This document shows positions 10,484 to 20,679 of a DNA stretch of 64,000 bases, in pieces. Source of the stretch: Ziziphus jujuba (taxonomy: Eukaryota; Streptophyta; Magnoliopsida; Rosales; Rhamnaceae). Each line of letters starts with the position of its first letter. Position 1 is the first letter of the stretch. Position numbers and translations under genes: made by a program. A model generated the notes under the pieces. The model searched no databases and was not told where the DNA came from. It saw only the letters and a list, made by a program, of their open reading frames with translations. The stretch is from contig NC_083379.1 of assembly GCF_031755915.1 (NCBI RefSeq), positions 26,474,001-26,538,000 on the forward strand, given 5' to 3'.

Positions 10484-12100
10484 TTAACATCTCCCACATG
10501 CATTTGCCTCGCAGAAGTTGAAAACGAAGAGTACCAAGGGGTTTAGTGAAGATGCTACTTGATCAAGAGTAGGAACATAACGCACCTCTAAGCTTCTTTG
10601 AATGACTTTATCTCTCACAAAATGGAGATCAATTTCAATATGCTTTACTCTTTGATGTAAAACTGTATTAACAGCAAGAGCAGCAGCTCCTGTATTATCA
10701 CTCCACACTATAGGACAGTCAATATGATAATCAAGTTCTTTTGTTAGGTTTTGAAGCCAACAAATTTCTGAGGTGATATGAGCTAGAGCATGATATTCTG
10801 CTTCCATGCTAGACCTTGCAACCACCTGCTATTTTTTTTAGCTCCATGATACTACATTCGAGCCAAAATAAATGCAATATCCACTGACAGATCTTTGATC
10901 ATCTACATTACTTGCCCAATTAGAATCTTGAACTTGTAAAATAGAATTAGCAGTAAGCTTCAAACCATAAGACATAGTTCCTTTGAGATATCTAAGAACA
11001 AGTTTACAAGCTTCCCAATGCTAAGTAGTAGGAGCTGATAGATATTGACTCAGACAGCTAACTGAAAAGGAAATGTCAGGCCGAGTGAGTGAGAGTTACT
11101 GCAAAGCACCAACGATGCTCCTATAAACTGCAGGATCATGAAAAGGATCTCCAGCACCTTTAGAAAGCTTTATATTGGAGCACATAGGAGATGAAATTGG
11201 TTCAGCACCATCTAAGGCTGACCTTTTTAGCAAATCAGAGATATATTTAGCTTGACTCAAGAACATTGTTGAATCAGTCCTTGTGACTTCAATACCCAAA
11301 AAATAGTGCAAAGCCCCTAGATCTTTCAGAGAGAAGATATTATGTAATTGTTTGATCAATTGAGTTTTTGATATCATGCAATGTTTGATCAATTGAGCAA
11401 CAAAAACTGAATCATTTCCAGTGATAAGAATATCATCAACATAAACCAGACGAAGAACATAAGCTTGAGTTGTCTTGAGAATGAACAATGAAGAATCTGA
11501 GATTGAGTTCTTAAAACCAAAATGTAGAAGAACTGTTTTTAATTTTTCAAACCATGCTCGAGGAGCCTGCTTGAGCCCATAAAGAGCTTTTGTAAGCTTG
11601 CAAACATGATTAGGTTTCTGCAAATCTTCGAATCCTTGAGGTTGTTCCATATAAACAGCTTCAGTTAGATCACCATTAAGGAAAGCATTGTTGAAGTCAA
11701 ATCGTCTTACTTCCTAATGATTTGACAATGCCAATGATAAAACAATACGAATTGTAGCTGGTTTAATCACAGACTAAATGTTTCATTGTAGTCTATACCA
11801 GGAGTTTGATGAAAACCATTTGCAACTAACCTGGCTTTTAATCTCTCAACAGTGCCATCGGCTTTATACTTAGTTCGAAAGACCCATTTATGTCCAACCA
11901 AATGCATGCTAGGATCATAGGGTCCTAATGTCCAGGTGTTATTTTGAAGAAGAGCATTATATTCTTGAGTCATGGCTTGTTTCCAAGAAGGGTCAGCTAG
12001 AGCTTGTTTAATATTGAAAGGTTCTTGTATTGAAGCAAAAGAAACTGAAGGTAGAGGGAATTTTGTAGTAAGAAAACTTTTAGGTTTGAGAGAGCCAGTT
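10484..12100 (-). pseudogene. copia reverse transcriptase-RNase H
   Basis: RT begins near 12025 (DPSWKQAMTQEYNALLQNNT), then HKWVFRTKYKADGTVERLKA, then a frame break near 11770. It resumes with VCKLTKALYGLKQAPRAWFE and YVDDILITG (YVDD at about 11432-11446). Between YVDD and LKDLGALHYFLGIEV there is a local repeat of LIKHCMIS/LIKQLHNI. RNase H carries ARSSMEAEYHALA and WSDNTGAAALA at 10484-10825 and ends with HFVRDKVIQRSLEVRYVPT. In-frame stops lie near 11710, 11095, 11022 and 10835. Confidence 0.9.
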
Positions 12101-13860
12101 TTAGATCTAGTTACCATTGGATGAGGACAAAAAGAAGGTACAGCTTTAGATCTAGTGACCATTGGATGAACAGAAGATGTTGGTAAAGAAGAGGGTTTGG
12201 TAATCAAACGAGAAGATGAAAGAGAGGAAGAAGGTGGTATAGAATCAGATAAATCAGCAGTTGAATGAGTAGGAAGAGAAGGAGATGTTGTGATAGGTAC
12301 AAAGTCTGAACTAAGAGGGGAACTAGGAGACTTAGAAACTGAAGGTCGATGATAAATGAAGAGAGAAGCTGAAAAATCAGTAGTATTTCTAGAAAGGGAA
12401 GAAGAAAATGAATACATGGAAACAAAATTTGTATCAGTAGCAAAAGGGAACTCAATTTCATTGAATTTGACACTCTTTGCGACATAAATCCTACCAGTAT
12501 GATGAAGACAGCGATATCCTTTATGGTCAGAACTATAGCCAAGGACAACACACTTTTGAGTATGGTATTGAAACTTATGATCATTATAAGGTAGAAGAAA
12601 GGGATAACAAGTGCAACCAAAAACTCTCATGAACTGAAAATCTGGTTTTTCATTAAACAAAATTGAAAAAGGTATTTGATTGTTCAAAGATTGAGTAGGA
12701 AGTCAATTTATAAGAAAAACAGAACATCTAAAGGCATCCCACCATAGTTTTCAAGGCATACTAGCCTGAGCTAGTAAACTTAAACTTATTTCAACAATAT
12801 GTCTATGTTTTCTTTCAACTCTCCCATTTTATGGATGCAGATGCGGGCAAGGGTATCAGAATTGGATTCCTTGAGAGTTAAGGTAAGGTAAGAAAGATCG
12901 AAACTCTCCTCCCCAATCAAATTGAACTGATTTGATTTTTCTAGCAAAAGTCAGTTCAACCAATTTTTGAAACCTAAAGAATGTAAGAAAAGCTTCAGAT
13001 TTTAGTTTCAAGGGATAAATCCAAACATATCTAGAAAAATCATCAAGAAACTGAATATAGTATCTAAAACCCTCTAAGGAAACTATAGGAGTAGGGCCCC
13101 GTAAGTCAGTGTGTATGAGTTCCAAAGGAGCTGAAGCTCGAGAGGAAGAATTAGGAAAGGAGACTAAATGTTGTTTGCCAAGTTGACAGGCATCACAAAA
13201 ATGAAGAGAAGTCGAATTGGGTTGTAGATTGCACAAAGTAAGAACTTTAGAGAGAACATTGGATGAAGGATGTCCAAGTCTTTTATGAAAAATATTAATA
13301 TCTATTGAGTCTATAGCAGCAGAAAACAGTGATTCAGGGGACAAAGAAGAAAAATTGTCAATTGTAGTGTCTGTATTATTGATAGAAAAAGTAGGTGCAA
13401 TGGCAGAATTACAAGAATTACAGGTACAAACATTTACTTCATTATTCAAATGAAAACCTGAATTGCAAGGCTTACAAACTGAAACTGAAATACAAGGTGA
13501 TATTGAATTAGAGATACAAGATGAGATCATAGGAACACTAGAGTTCTGTTTAGGACACTTGACATCAAAACTAACTATATTATCTTCATTTCTCAATGGA
13601 GAAGGTTGTAACAAAGGCCGATTAGGTGAAGAAAAATGTTGTGACAAGGCTGAGGTGGAACGGGGAACTAAGATGGCTTGGTGCTGGTAAGGTGGAAAGA
13701 AAGGAAGCAGCAGCTTATAAAGCCCTCCTTCATTCACTCCTCTAAGGATGGACTTCCCTTGATGATCCTTTAGCATGCAATGAGAAGAATAAAATTCAAT
13801 AGACATGTTATCACGAGTCAATTTCGAAATACTAAGTAAGTTTTTGGCCATGTAAGGCAC
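12101..13860 (-). pseudogene. copia integrase and Ser-rich linker
   Basis: The zinc-finger region reads HKRLGHPSSNVLS ... CDACQLGK (about 13190-13290). The catalytic core follows with IHTDLRGP (first Asp, about 13100) and FDWGGEF (second Asp, about 12895; family usually SDNGGEF). The third motif region near 12800-12850 carries two stop codons. The C-terminal part is GCTCYPFLLPYNDHKFQYHT, then a Ser/Pro-rich linker with two copies of HPMVTRSK (about 12080-12170) leading into RT. Integrase upstream of RT is the defining copia order. Confidence 0.88.
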
Positions 13861-14100
13861 AACTAGCACATTTAACAATTTCACAGCTGAGTGACAAGTG
13901 GGAATAAGAGTGTTACCAATATGAGTTATGTCCATATGTGCGCCACTTCTAACCATCAGCTTATTGGGTCCTTTATATTCAACTTGGTCAAGTAAAGATG
14001 CACCATCAGCAACAACATGGTTTGTTGCTCCACTATTAAGATACGAAAAAAGAGTCAGTGAGAGTCATGGGATGAGCAACTTGACAAGCCCCAGCAAACT
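13861..14100 (-). pseudogene. copia protease with Asp to Asn change
   Basis: The active-site segment reads LNSGATNHVVADGAS near 14000-14040. The family has D(T/S)GA, so the catalytic aspartate is replaced by asparagine (AAT for GAT). Downstream is the glycine-poor variant RSGAHMDITHIGNTLIPT and then VVPYMAKNLLSISKLTRDN, the usual end of copia proteases. Even without the stops elsewhere this protease would be inactive. Confidence 0.8.
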
Positions 14101-15488
14101 TCTCAGAAACTACGACAATAGGTGAAACTGAGTTATGTCCTCCTGAATGTTGAGAAGCAACACTAGTATAGGCCAAGTTTCCTTGAATCTGAGAGGTAGA
14201 AGGCTGAGAGTAAGAAGTCGAGCCCTTTTTGATAACCAGAGTAAGGTACTTGAGAAGACTGGTTTTGATTGTTATTATAAGCTTGTGACCGAGAAGAAGG
14301 ATAGTGGGAAGCTGGTAAAGGAAAAGCAGAATGCTGAGGTGGACTTTCAAACTGTGGAGTGACAACTTGTTGGTGCCCATAAGATTGAGAAGGAACATAC
14401 GGCTGTGGATTATATTGAAAATTTGAGTTGTAACCAGAGTTTGCCGTAGTGTGTCCCATAAACTAACTGTCAAATCTCTTGTAACAGTAGGGAGCTGAAT
14501 GACCATATGTGTGACAGAGTTGACAAGTTGGCTTTGAATTTCGACCACCTCCTCTACCATAAATCCTGCCTCTACCTCTTCCTCTACCAAGAATTTGCTG
14601 AACAGCAGTAAAGACTTGACGCTGAAAGTCTTGTTCTTGTAAACCAGAAATAGGAGGGTGATAGTGAGGCTCAGTTGCTTGAAACTGGTTAGGAAAACCA
14701 CTGTAAGATCCATGACCATTATTAGGTCCTTGATTTGCACGGAAAGGTAAATCAACACCATTTGAGGAGACTAAACCAGAATTACATGCAAGATGAGCAG
14801 CTTTATGTGTTACTTCATAGTTAAGTGCAATGTTTTCTTCTTCAAGTTGAGCTTCACAAGAGAGTAGGTGATATTGAATTTCATCCAATGTATACTGCTC
14901 TGGTTCTAGAACCGTAGAAATTGGCTTAAAGTCATATCCTAACCCCCCAAGAACATACAAGACTAAATCTCTTTCAGTTACAATATCTCTAGCAGCCACT
15001 AGTTTATCAGCTAAATTTTTCATTTTCAAAATATAAGCATCTATAGAAAGACCATGCTTTTTGGTACTTTGAAGCAATTGTCAATAGTGGAAAATTCTAG
15101 TGGGAGATTGAGCCACATACCTATTCACAATGGCATTCCAGAGACTGAAGGAGGTTTCTTTTCCATTGAAATGCCCTAGAACTGCATTTTCAATTGTGCT
15201 TCGCAGCCATCAAACAAGAAATTGATCTTGAATTTCCCAATCTTCATTATTCAGTTGATTGGAGTGGATCAATGAGCTTGGCAAAGTTGTTTTTGGTTGA
15301 ATAGAATCAAATCGTTGATCTTTCAGATAATCCTCATAAGAAGAAAATTGCAGAAATTTGAGAAATTTGTGCCCTTTGATAACAGGTAAAATTTGTGATT
15401 TCTAGATGAAGAAATTGGAATCATCAAGCTTGAAGACATTATTGGGAAAAGGAGAAACAATGAGGATCGGATTTTGCAATTCCGCCAT
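14101..15488 (-). pseudogene. copia gag
   Basis: Start codon at 15488 (MAELQNPILIV), 8 bases inside the primer site. Visible blocks: KSQILPVIKGHKFLKFL, then LLQSTKKHGLSIDAYILKMK, DLVLYVLGGLGYDFKPIST and the helix LDEIQYHLLSCEAQLEEENI. An Arg/Gly-rich patch (GRGRGRGRIYGRGGGR, about 14560-14590) precedes a CCHC knuckle CQLCHTYGHSAPYC (about 14480-14525). A Gln/Ser/Tyr-rich tail follows to the protease. Stops occur near 15405, 15212 and 15082 and a shift at about 14460. Confidence 0.88.
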
Positions 15489-15495
15489 AGAATAA

Positions 15496-15508
15496 GGCTC
15501 TGATACCA
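15496..15508 (-). other. primer-binding site of copia element
   Basis: Minus strand TGGTATCAGAGCC, a perfect complement to the 3' end of plant initiator-Met tRNA, directly adjoining the LTR end. Confidence 0.93.
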
Positions 15509-15966
15509 TGATAATGTTCAGAAAATGAACTTAAAGTTTGAGAACTGGTGTTTGACAAAAAAGAAAATGAAAGGAAAAACAAGAAAAGCTGAGAAAACCA
15601 GCAAATGATAATGTTCAGAAAATGAACTTAAGGTTTGAGAACTGGTGTTTGGCAGAAAATAAAATGAAGAGAAAAATAAGAAAAGCTGAGAAAACCAGCA
15701 AGCAAAACGAAAAGAAACAGAGGAAAAATTTCAGAGAATAATAGACAAAAAAAAAAATGATTATTGCTTACACTGCAAAACAGTTCGAGAGCTATTTAAA
15801 TAGCTCATTACAATCTAAACAACTAGCCAACTAGAAAGGTAGCTACCAATCTTATTGATATACGTAGGAGGATTAAAAATTGATTTTAGAAAAACTAACT
15901 AACTAACTCTGACTGTATAAAAGAAAAGCACGTGCAAGCACATGGCTATTTTAACAAACTCTAACA
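15509..15966 (-). repeat. 5' LTR of copia element
   Basis: 458 bp, TGTTAGAG...CATTATCA on the minus strand. A TATTTAAATAG TATA-like palindrome is near 15795. The 97-bp unit at 15509-15605 is repeated at 15606-15702, so the LTR terminus sequence occurs twice. Confidence 0.93.
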
Positions 15967-15971
15967 CCTTT

Positions 15972-16596
15972 AAACCCCAAATTTTTTCCCTTTTTGTGTT
16001 ATACATTTAAAACCTCCAATTTACATAAAAGTAAATGCTTAAGCCAAATTCAGTATATACTTAACCTTTAAACTTCTCTTTTCACTTTTTTTGTTTTTTT
16101 TTTCCAATGCTTCAAGAAACTAAGAAGCATATATTCATATCAATTCTATTAAGGGTCTCTTTATTGTATATTCAAGGTAGGAAAAGAAAATTTAAGGCTT
16201 ATAGAGGATACGTAAATGTGGTTTATTGAACAAAAGGCTTTAATATGCATATTTATGCATCATAAAAGGCTCAAATAAGTTTCAAATGAAAAATATATAT
16301 TTTAGATAGGCTTAAAATACTCAAACTCAAACATAGATAGTCTAAATCATGTTCTTTGTAATGCATTTGGCTAAAATTTCACCTTAAGCAATAATCAAGC
16401 CGGTTCTAGAGTTCAATTAATAATAAAGTACTTTAACCTCCTCCAAAACACAATCTAAATCATGCATAATAGATTATGTGTTCAAAATTTATTGAAAGTA
16501 ACAACATGTGAATATAAATTTTGGCATTTAAGCATATATAAATGTTAGAGAATCATAGCATTTTTAGTCATGAACATAAGCAAACCCAAGACCTAG
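15972..16596. other. No recognisable feature
   Basis: AT-rich sequence to the right of the copia insertion, continuous with 9869-9973 before the insertion. Many stops in all frames, with no repeat or motif I can assign. Confidence 0.5.
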
Positions 16597-17906
16597 GAGC
16601 CTTGGCTGAGAGGTTGGAACCTAAGCTTGTTTTTTTGTATTTTATTTATATTTTGTTCAAACCAAATTTTGTGTAATCTAGGCTAGTTAAGTTGGTGCAC
16701 AAAGACACCAAAATGTTTTAATTAATGTGTATTAGCTAAATTAAGGTTTAAGGAAATCTAAGCACCTTGATGACATGGAAGCACCTTGGTGACTAGGGTG
16801 ATGACTAGGACAACTACATGTTGACATGGAGCTTAACCATTCGACCTCCCTCTCCTCCAATACATGTGAAGACATGTGGCATCATGCATGAGGACTACTT
16901 CAACATGAAGTACTCAATAAGGTAGCAACACTTGACAGCACCTTATGAAGCATGTGATAAAGTTACCTTTACACATGTTGTTACTTCACTATGAAGAACT
17001 TGAAAAATATTGGTGCATAGGATCGGTTATGGTGTGCTTTCACACCACTTTTATAATCTATATATATGTAAAAACATTTTAATAAATAAGTGCTTTTGGT
17101 TTTTTGGAAAATACCTTAGTTTTCATTTTGAAAAGAAGAGAACACAAAACCGACTTTATTGAAAAATTTTCCAGCAACTTACTCTAATCAAGCCGAGCAT
17201 ATCACTTCCAAAAATCAATTTTCAACAATTTGAAAACCTTGTTCTCTTTAGAGCCTTGGCTGAAGGGTTGGAACCTAAGCTTGTTTTTTTGTATTTCATT
17301 TATATTTTGTTCAAACCAAACTTTGTGTAATCTAGGCTAGTTAAGTTGGTGTACAAAGACATCAAAATATTTTAATTAATATGTATAAGCTAAATTAGGG
17401 TTTAAGGAAATCTCAGCACCTTGATAACATGGAAGCACCTTGGTGACTAGGATGATGACTTGGACAGCTACTTATTGACATGGAGCTTAACCATTCAGCC
17501 TTCCTCTCCTCCAATACATGTGAAAACATGTGGCATCATGCATAAGGACTACTTCAACATGAAGTATTCAATAAGGCAGCAACACTTGTCAACACCTTAT
17601 GAATTATGTGATGAAGTTACCTTTACACATGTTGTTACTTTACCATGAAGAACTTGAAAAATATTGGTCCATAGGATCGGTTATGGTGTGCTGAAATACC
17701 AATTTTCTAAGCTATATATATGTACAAACATTTCAATAAATAAGTGATTTTTGTTTTTTGGAAAATACCTTAGTTTTTGTTTTGAAAAGAAGAGAAACAC
17801 AAAACCAGCTTTGCTGAAAATTTTTCCAACAGCTTACTCTAACCAAGCCGAGCACATCACTTCCAAAAGTCAATTTCCAACAATTTGAAAACCTTGTTCT
17901 CTTTTA
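16597..17906. repeat. 654-bp LTR-like unit in tandem, two copies
   Basis: GAGCCTTGGCTGA starts at 16597 and again at 17251. The two units align end to end with scattered substitutions and both finish ACCTTGTTCTCTTT. Each has a TATATATATGTA box followed by AATAAATAAG and a downstream CCAGCA...CTTACTCTAA stretch, the layout of an LTR U3-R-U5. No primer site, polypurine tract or coding region lies between them. It could be two LTRs left after recombination, or a simple tandem duplication. Confidence 0.75.
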
Positions 17907-19372
17907 GATTAACCTTTCCCTAATCTTTCAGTAAAAACAAATCCACTATCTATAAATAATTTATTTTCAATCATAGTCTTATTATCGGCTCATTAAAGTA
18001 CTTAAAGAAAATAATACAAGAATAAATATTTTTCTTAATTTTTCAATCATAGTGATTGGGCAAAACACAAACACATACTAAAAGTAAAAATATTTTTGGA
18101 TTTTTCAAAACTTTTATGAAGGAAAGTAAAAACTAAAACTATCATGCAATCAAATAAAAAAAAAAACACTTAAAAGACAAGATTTAAAAGATGTAAAGCA
18201 TGCTTTTCACCTCAAAACTTAAAAAAACAATATCCTCTTCATGAAATACATAAAGTAAAGTAAAAGTAAAATGTAAGGAGTACTCCCCTTTGAAGACATA
18301 GAATGTGCCTCCCATTATGAAAACTTGGGAATAAACCTACATGCTACATACCATTCATGCAAAGATAGGGTCATGTGTTCATTCAAGTTGATGCCCTCCA
18401 CTGCATGTTCAAGGTGGTTATACTCTTAAAATTTAGCTTGAGCTTTAAAATTCCTAAAATCTATCTTTTATTCTTTTGTACTTCAACACCTTAAAACTCT
18501 TGCAAAAACTCAAATAAAACACATTAAAACATCCTAAAAACAAGAAAACAACTAAAAATGAATATAATAAATAGATGAATAAAAGGTAAATAAGGAAACA
18601 TGGTTGCGTTCCATGAGCGTTAGGTTTGATCCAAACTAAATATGTAAATGATATCATCCTCATAATATTGTCTAAACTTAGGATATGGTAATTGTGCATT
18701 ATGATAATCTTGTGGCCCTTGAGACCTTTTAACTCCTTGTACTATGTAAGTCTCAATTTGAACTAAAAGTGTGAATTGCACTTTCATTGTGGTAGGTTGT
18801 ATTTCTTTAGGTCCAAAAATGCTTTGTTTGTTTTCTTTTGGGATGCATTCGGCCTTAATTGCATGTTTGGATCATCTAGACACATATTGGGCTCTTGAGA
18901 ATTCTATATTTTGCTTGAAAATTTGAGATTTAGCCTTCATGTAATGTGCCCATAACTTTATCCTCATCCTATTCATTGAAATACTATTTTAATTGATTCA
19001 TTGACTTGTCCTCTTTGGTGATCTTTAAGCCCTTTTCACAATAAATTTGAAAGAAATTTAGAACATTCCCATGAACTGAAGATAGTGCATTGAAAAGCTT
19101 CTGCCGGTGGGTAATCTTAGTCATATGCATCTACCTCATTAAAATTCTCTATAATTGGGATTGTTATTGCATTTCACTCTTTAGAGACTCCTTTCATGTT
19201 CTTTAAACCCTTTGTCATCAATATGTGGCTTTTGAAATAATTTAAATTTATCATCTTGGTTACTAGAACTAATCTCCGTGTTACTTTTCAAGTCTTCTTG
19301 AGTTCCTTATGAAAAAGTTCTCATTGGTTGCTCTAATTGAACTTTAAAGTTTATACTTAAGGAATATTGATT

Positions 19373-19888
19373 TTAAGATTGCAAATCACTCCATATATAA
19401 CATTTAGAAATTGTTTCTTTAAGCTTTTCAATAGACTGAATCGAAGACGTACTCACTTGATAATTTGGAATATCTGAATTATCATACCATGAATAACTTT
19501 GTTGATTACTCTGTCCGAAATAATATGTGTTAAAATAAAAGTTATGTTGCTTTGGAAATTCATCGAATGAGTCATCCAGAGCAAAAGGGTTCTCCACTTG
19601 GCAATCTACCCTTAAATGATTTCCTCTACACAATTCACATGTTATAACTTGAACCCCAAAATTTGCAACTCGATTAAATATGATAGCAAGTTCCTTTTTG
19701 TAACGCAATAAAAGTTTCACTTGGAGAACTAGTTGGCATTGCATAATCCTAGTAAAGTTGATGACCATAAGATTGATATTCCATAATTGTTTTAAAAAAA
19801 GAACACTTACAAAACAAAGATCAAAATTAATTGCAAGTTGATCAAGCACAAAATTAAAATTAAACCGAAAATCGAAAATAACAAACAT
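19373..19888 (-). pseudogene. Athila-like gag scrap
   Basis: The minus frame contains CELCRGNHLRVDCQVENPFA followed by FNTYYFGQSNQQSYSWYDNS. This matches the pattern of Athila-type Gag, where a short CX2C-H-C knuckle is followed by an Asn/Tyr/Trp-rich stretch of the type NPYSNTYNPGWRNHPNFSW. The upstream part is unrecognisable and starts from an arbitrary methionine. Confidence 0.6.
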
Positions 19889-19965
19889 TAATAAAAGTTG
19901 TAAATAAGAAAAACAATGTTCAAAATACTACTTAATCCAATCTGAATTAATATTAATGCCTTAAT

Positions 19966-19982
19966 CCCTGGCAACGGCACTA
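19966..19982 (-). other. Asp-tRNA-type primer-binding site
   Basis: The plus strand CCCTGGCAACGGCACTA matches the 3' end of plant Asp tRNA (CCCCGGCAACGGCGCCA) at 14 of 17 positions by eye. It lies six bases from the LTR end, as expected for Athila-type elements. Confidence 0.75.
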
Positions 19983-19988
19983 AAACCT

Positions 19989-20575
19989 TGATGTGTAAAA
20001 TCAACTCGCAAGTGCATGAATCGTTTTCGAGTAATAAAAATGGAAAAACATGATTCTTGTACCCAAGGAATCAAGAGTTAACTACTAAAAAAAGTTAGGT
20101 TTTGGTTGAACAAGCAATTTAAATGGTAATTGAAAATTAATTAAACAAAAGCAATCAACTAAAGCTAAATCAATTTTAAGTAAGAGAGTAATTATGAATT
20201 TAATTAACTTGTAGCTTTTTTAACCACATTTAATCACAAAATTAATCAAAAGTAGTTTTCACTCACAATTGACAATATTTACATAATCTAATTTATTTCT
20301 TTTGGCTTATAAATTAAATCATGCAAATTCATTAAGCATTGATTAAGCAAATAATATAGCATGACACAAAACTATTTTCTAATCAATTATGAATTTATAT
20401 AAATCATTATAGATCCATAATATTATCCTTTTTCAAGCTCAAATATTATTAAAATCATTCATTCCTTCTAGCCTATGAAAACATTAAGCATACCAATAAT
20501 TTATTAATAAAACATATTACTAATTAAATAAAACTCAACATATATTAAAATAATTAAACCATTAGATGAAATAGT
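19989..20575 (-). repeat. Athila-like LTR, truncated
   Basis: The minus-strand end is TTTTACACATCA. It aligns over about 590 bp with the plus-strand LTR at 59262-60246 once the MITE there is removed. Homology stops near 20575, close to the Helitron relic, so the LTR is cut in its 5' part. Confidence 0.75.
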
Positions 20576-20679
20576 AGAATATAAGATGGTATGATACAAA
20601 CCATTACATGTACAATAAAGGTTTTAGATTAAAAATAAAGTAGCAACATGGATTGGAAAAGGCAAGCAGAGGATCCTGG

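Larger units (their letters stand above)
9974..15966 (-). mobile_element. Ty1/copia retrotransposon with CCTTT TSD
   Basis: A complete 5993-bp minus-strand element. The 5-bp target duplications CCTTT lie at 9969-9973 and 15967-15971. LTRs of 457 and 458 bp differ at about 14 positions by eye, nearly all transitions. Primer site, gag, protease, integrase, RT and RNase H follow in copia order, then a polypurine tract. Gag and protease motifs recall the Ale/Retrofit group, but this is tentative. It is the youngest-looking large element in the window, yet stop codons interrupt gag, integrase, RT and RNase H. Confidence 0.95.
17907..20575 (-). mobile_element. Athila-like gypsy relic
   Basis: Minus-strand remnant: an LTR part (19989-20575), an Asp-tRNA primer site, a gag scrap (19373-19888) and about 1.4 kb of AT-rich sequence without coding sense (17907-19372). 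Protease, RT and integrase motifs are not visible, so pol is deleted or beyond recognition. The LTR part matches 59262-60246 in reverse orientation. The left boundary is arbitrary. Confidence 0.6.

Noticed and set aside
12204..12620. 138-codon Leu-rich frame on the minus strand
   Set aside because: An out-of-frame shadow of the Ser-rich copia integrase linker; no independent support.
14036..14761. 241-codon frame overlapping copia gag
   Set aside because: A frame shifted against gag, which carries the knuckle and Gln-rich tail. Only the protease-proximal peptide of the gag frame matches the family.
19966..19982. tRNA gene fragment (Asp)
   Set aside because: Only the 3' acceptor end is matched and it adjoins an LTR end, so it is a primer-binding site. 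The same holds for the GGCTCTGATACCA sites elsewhere.
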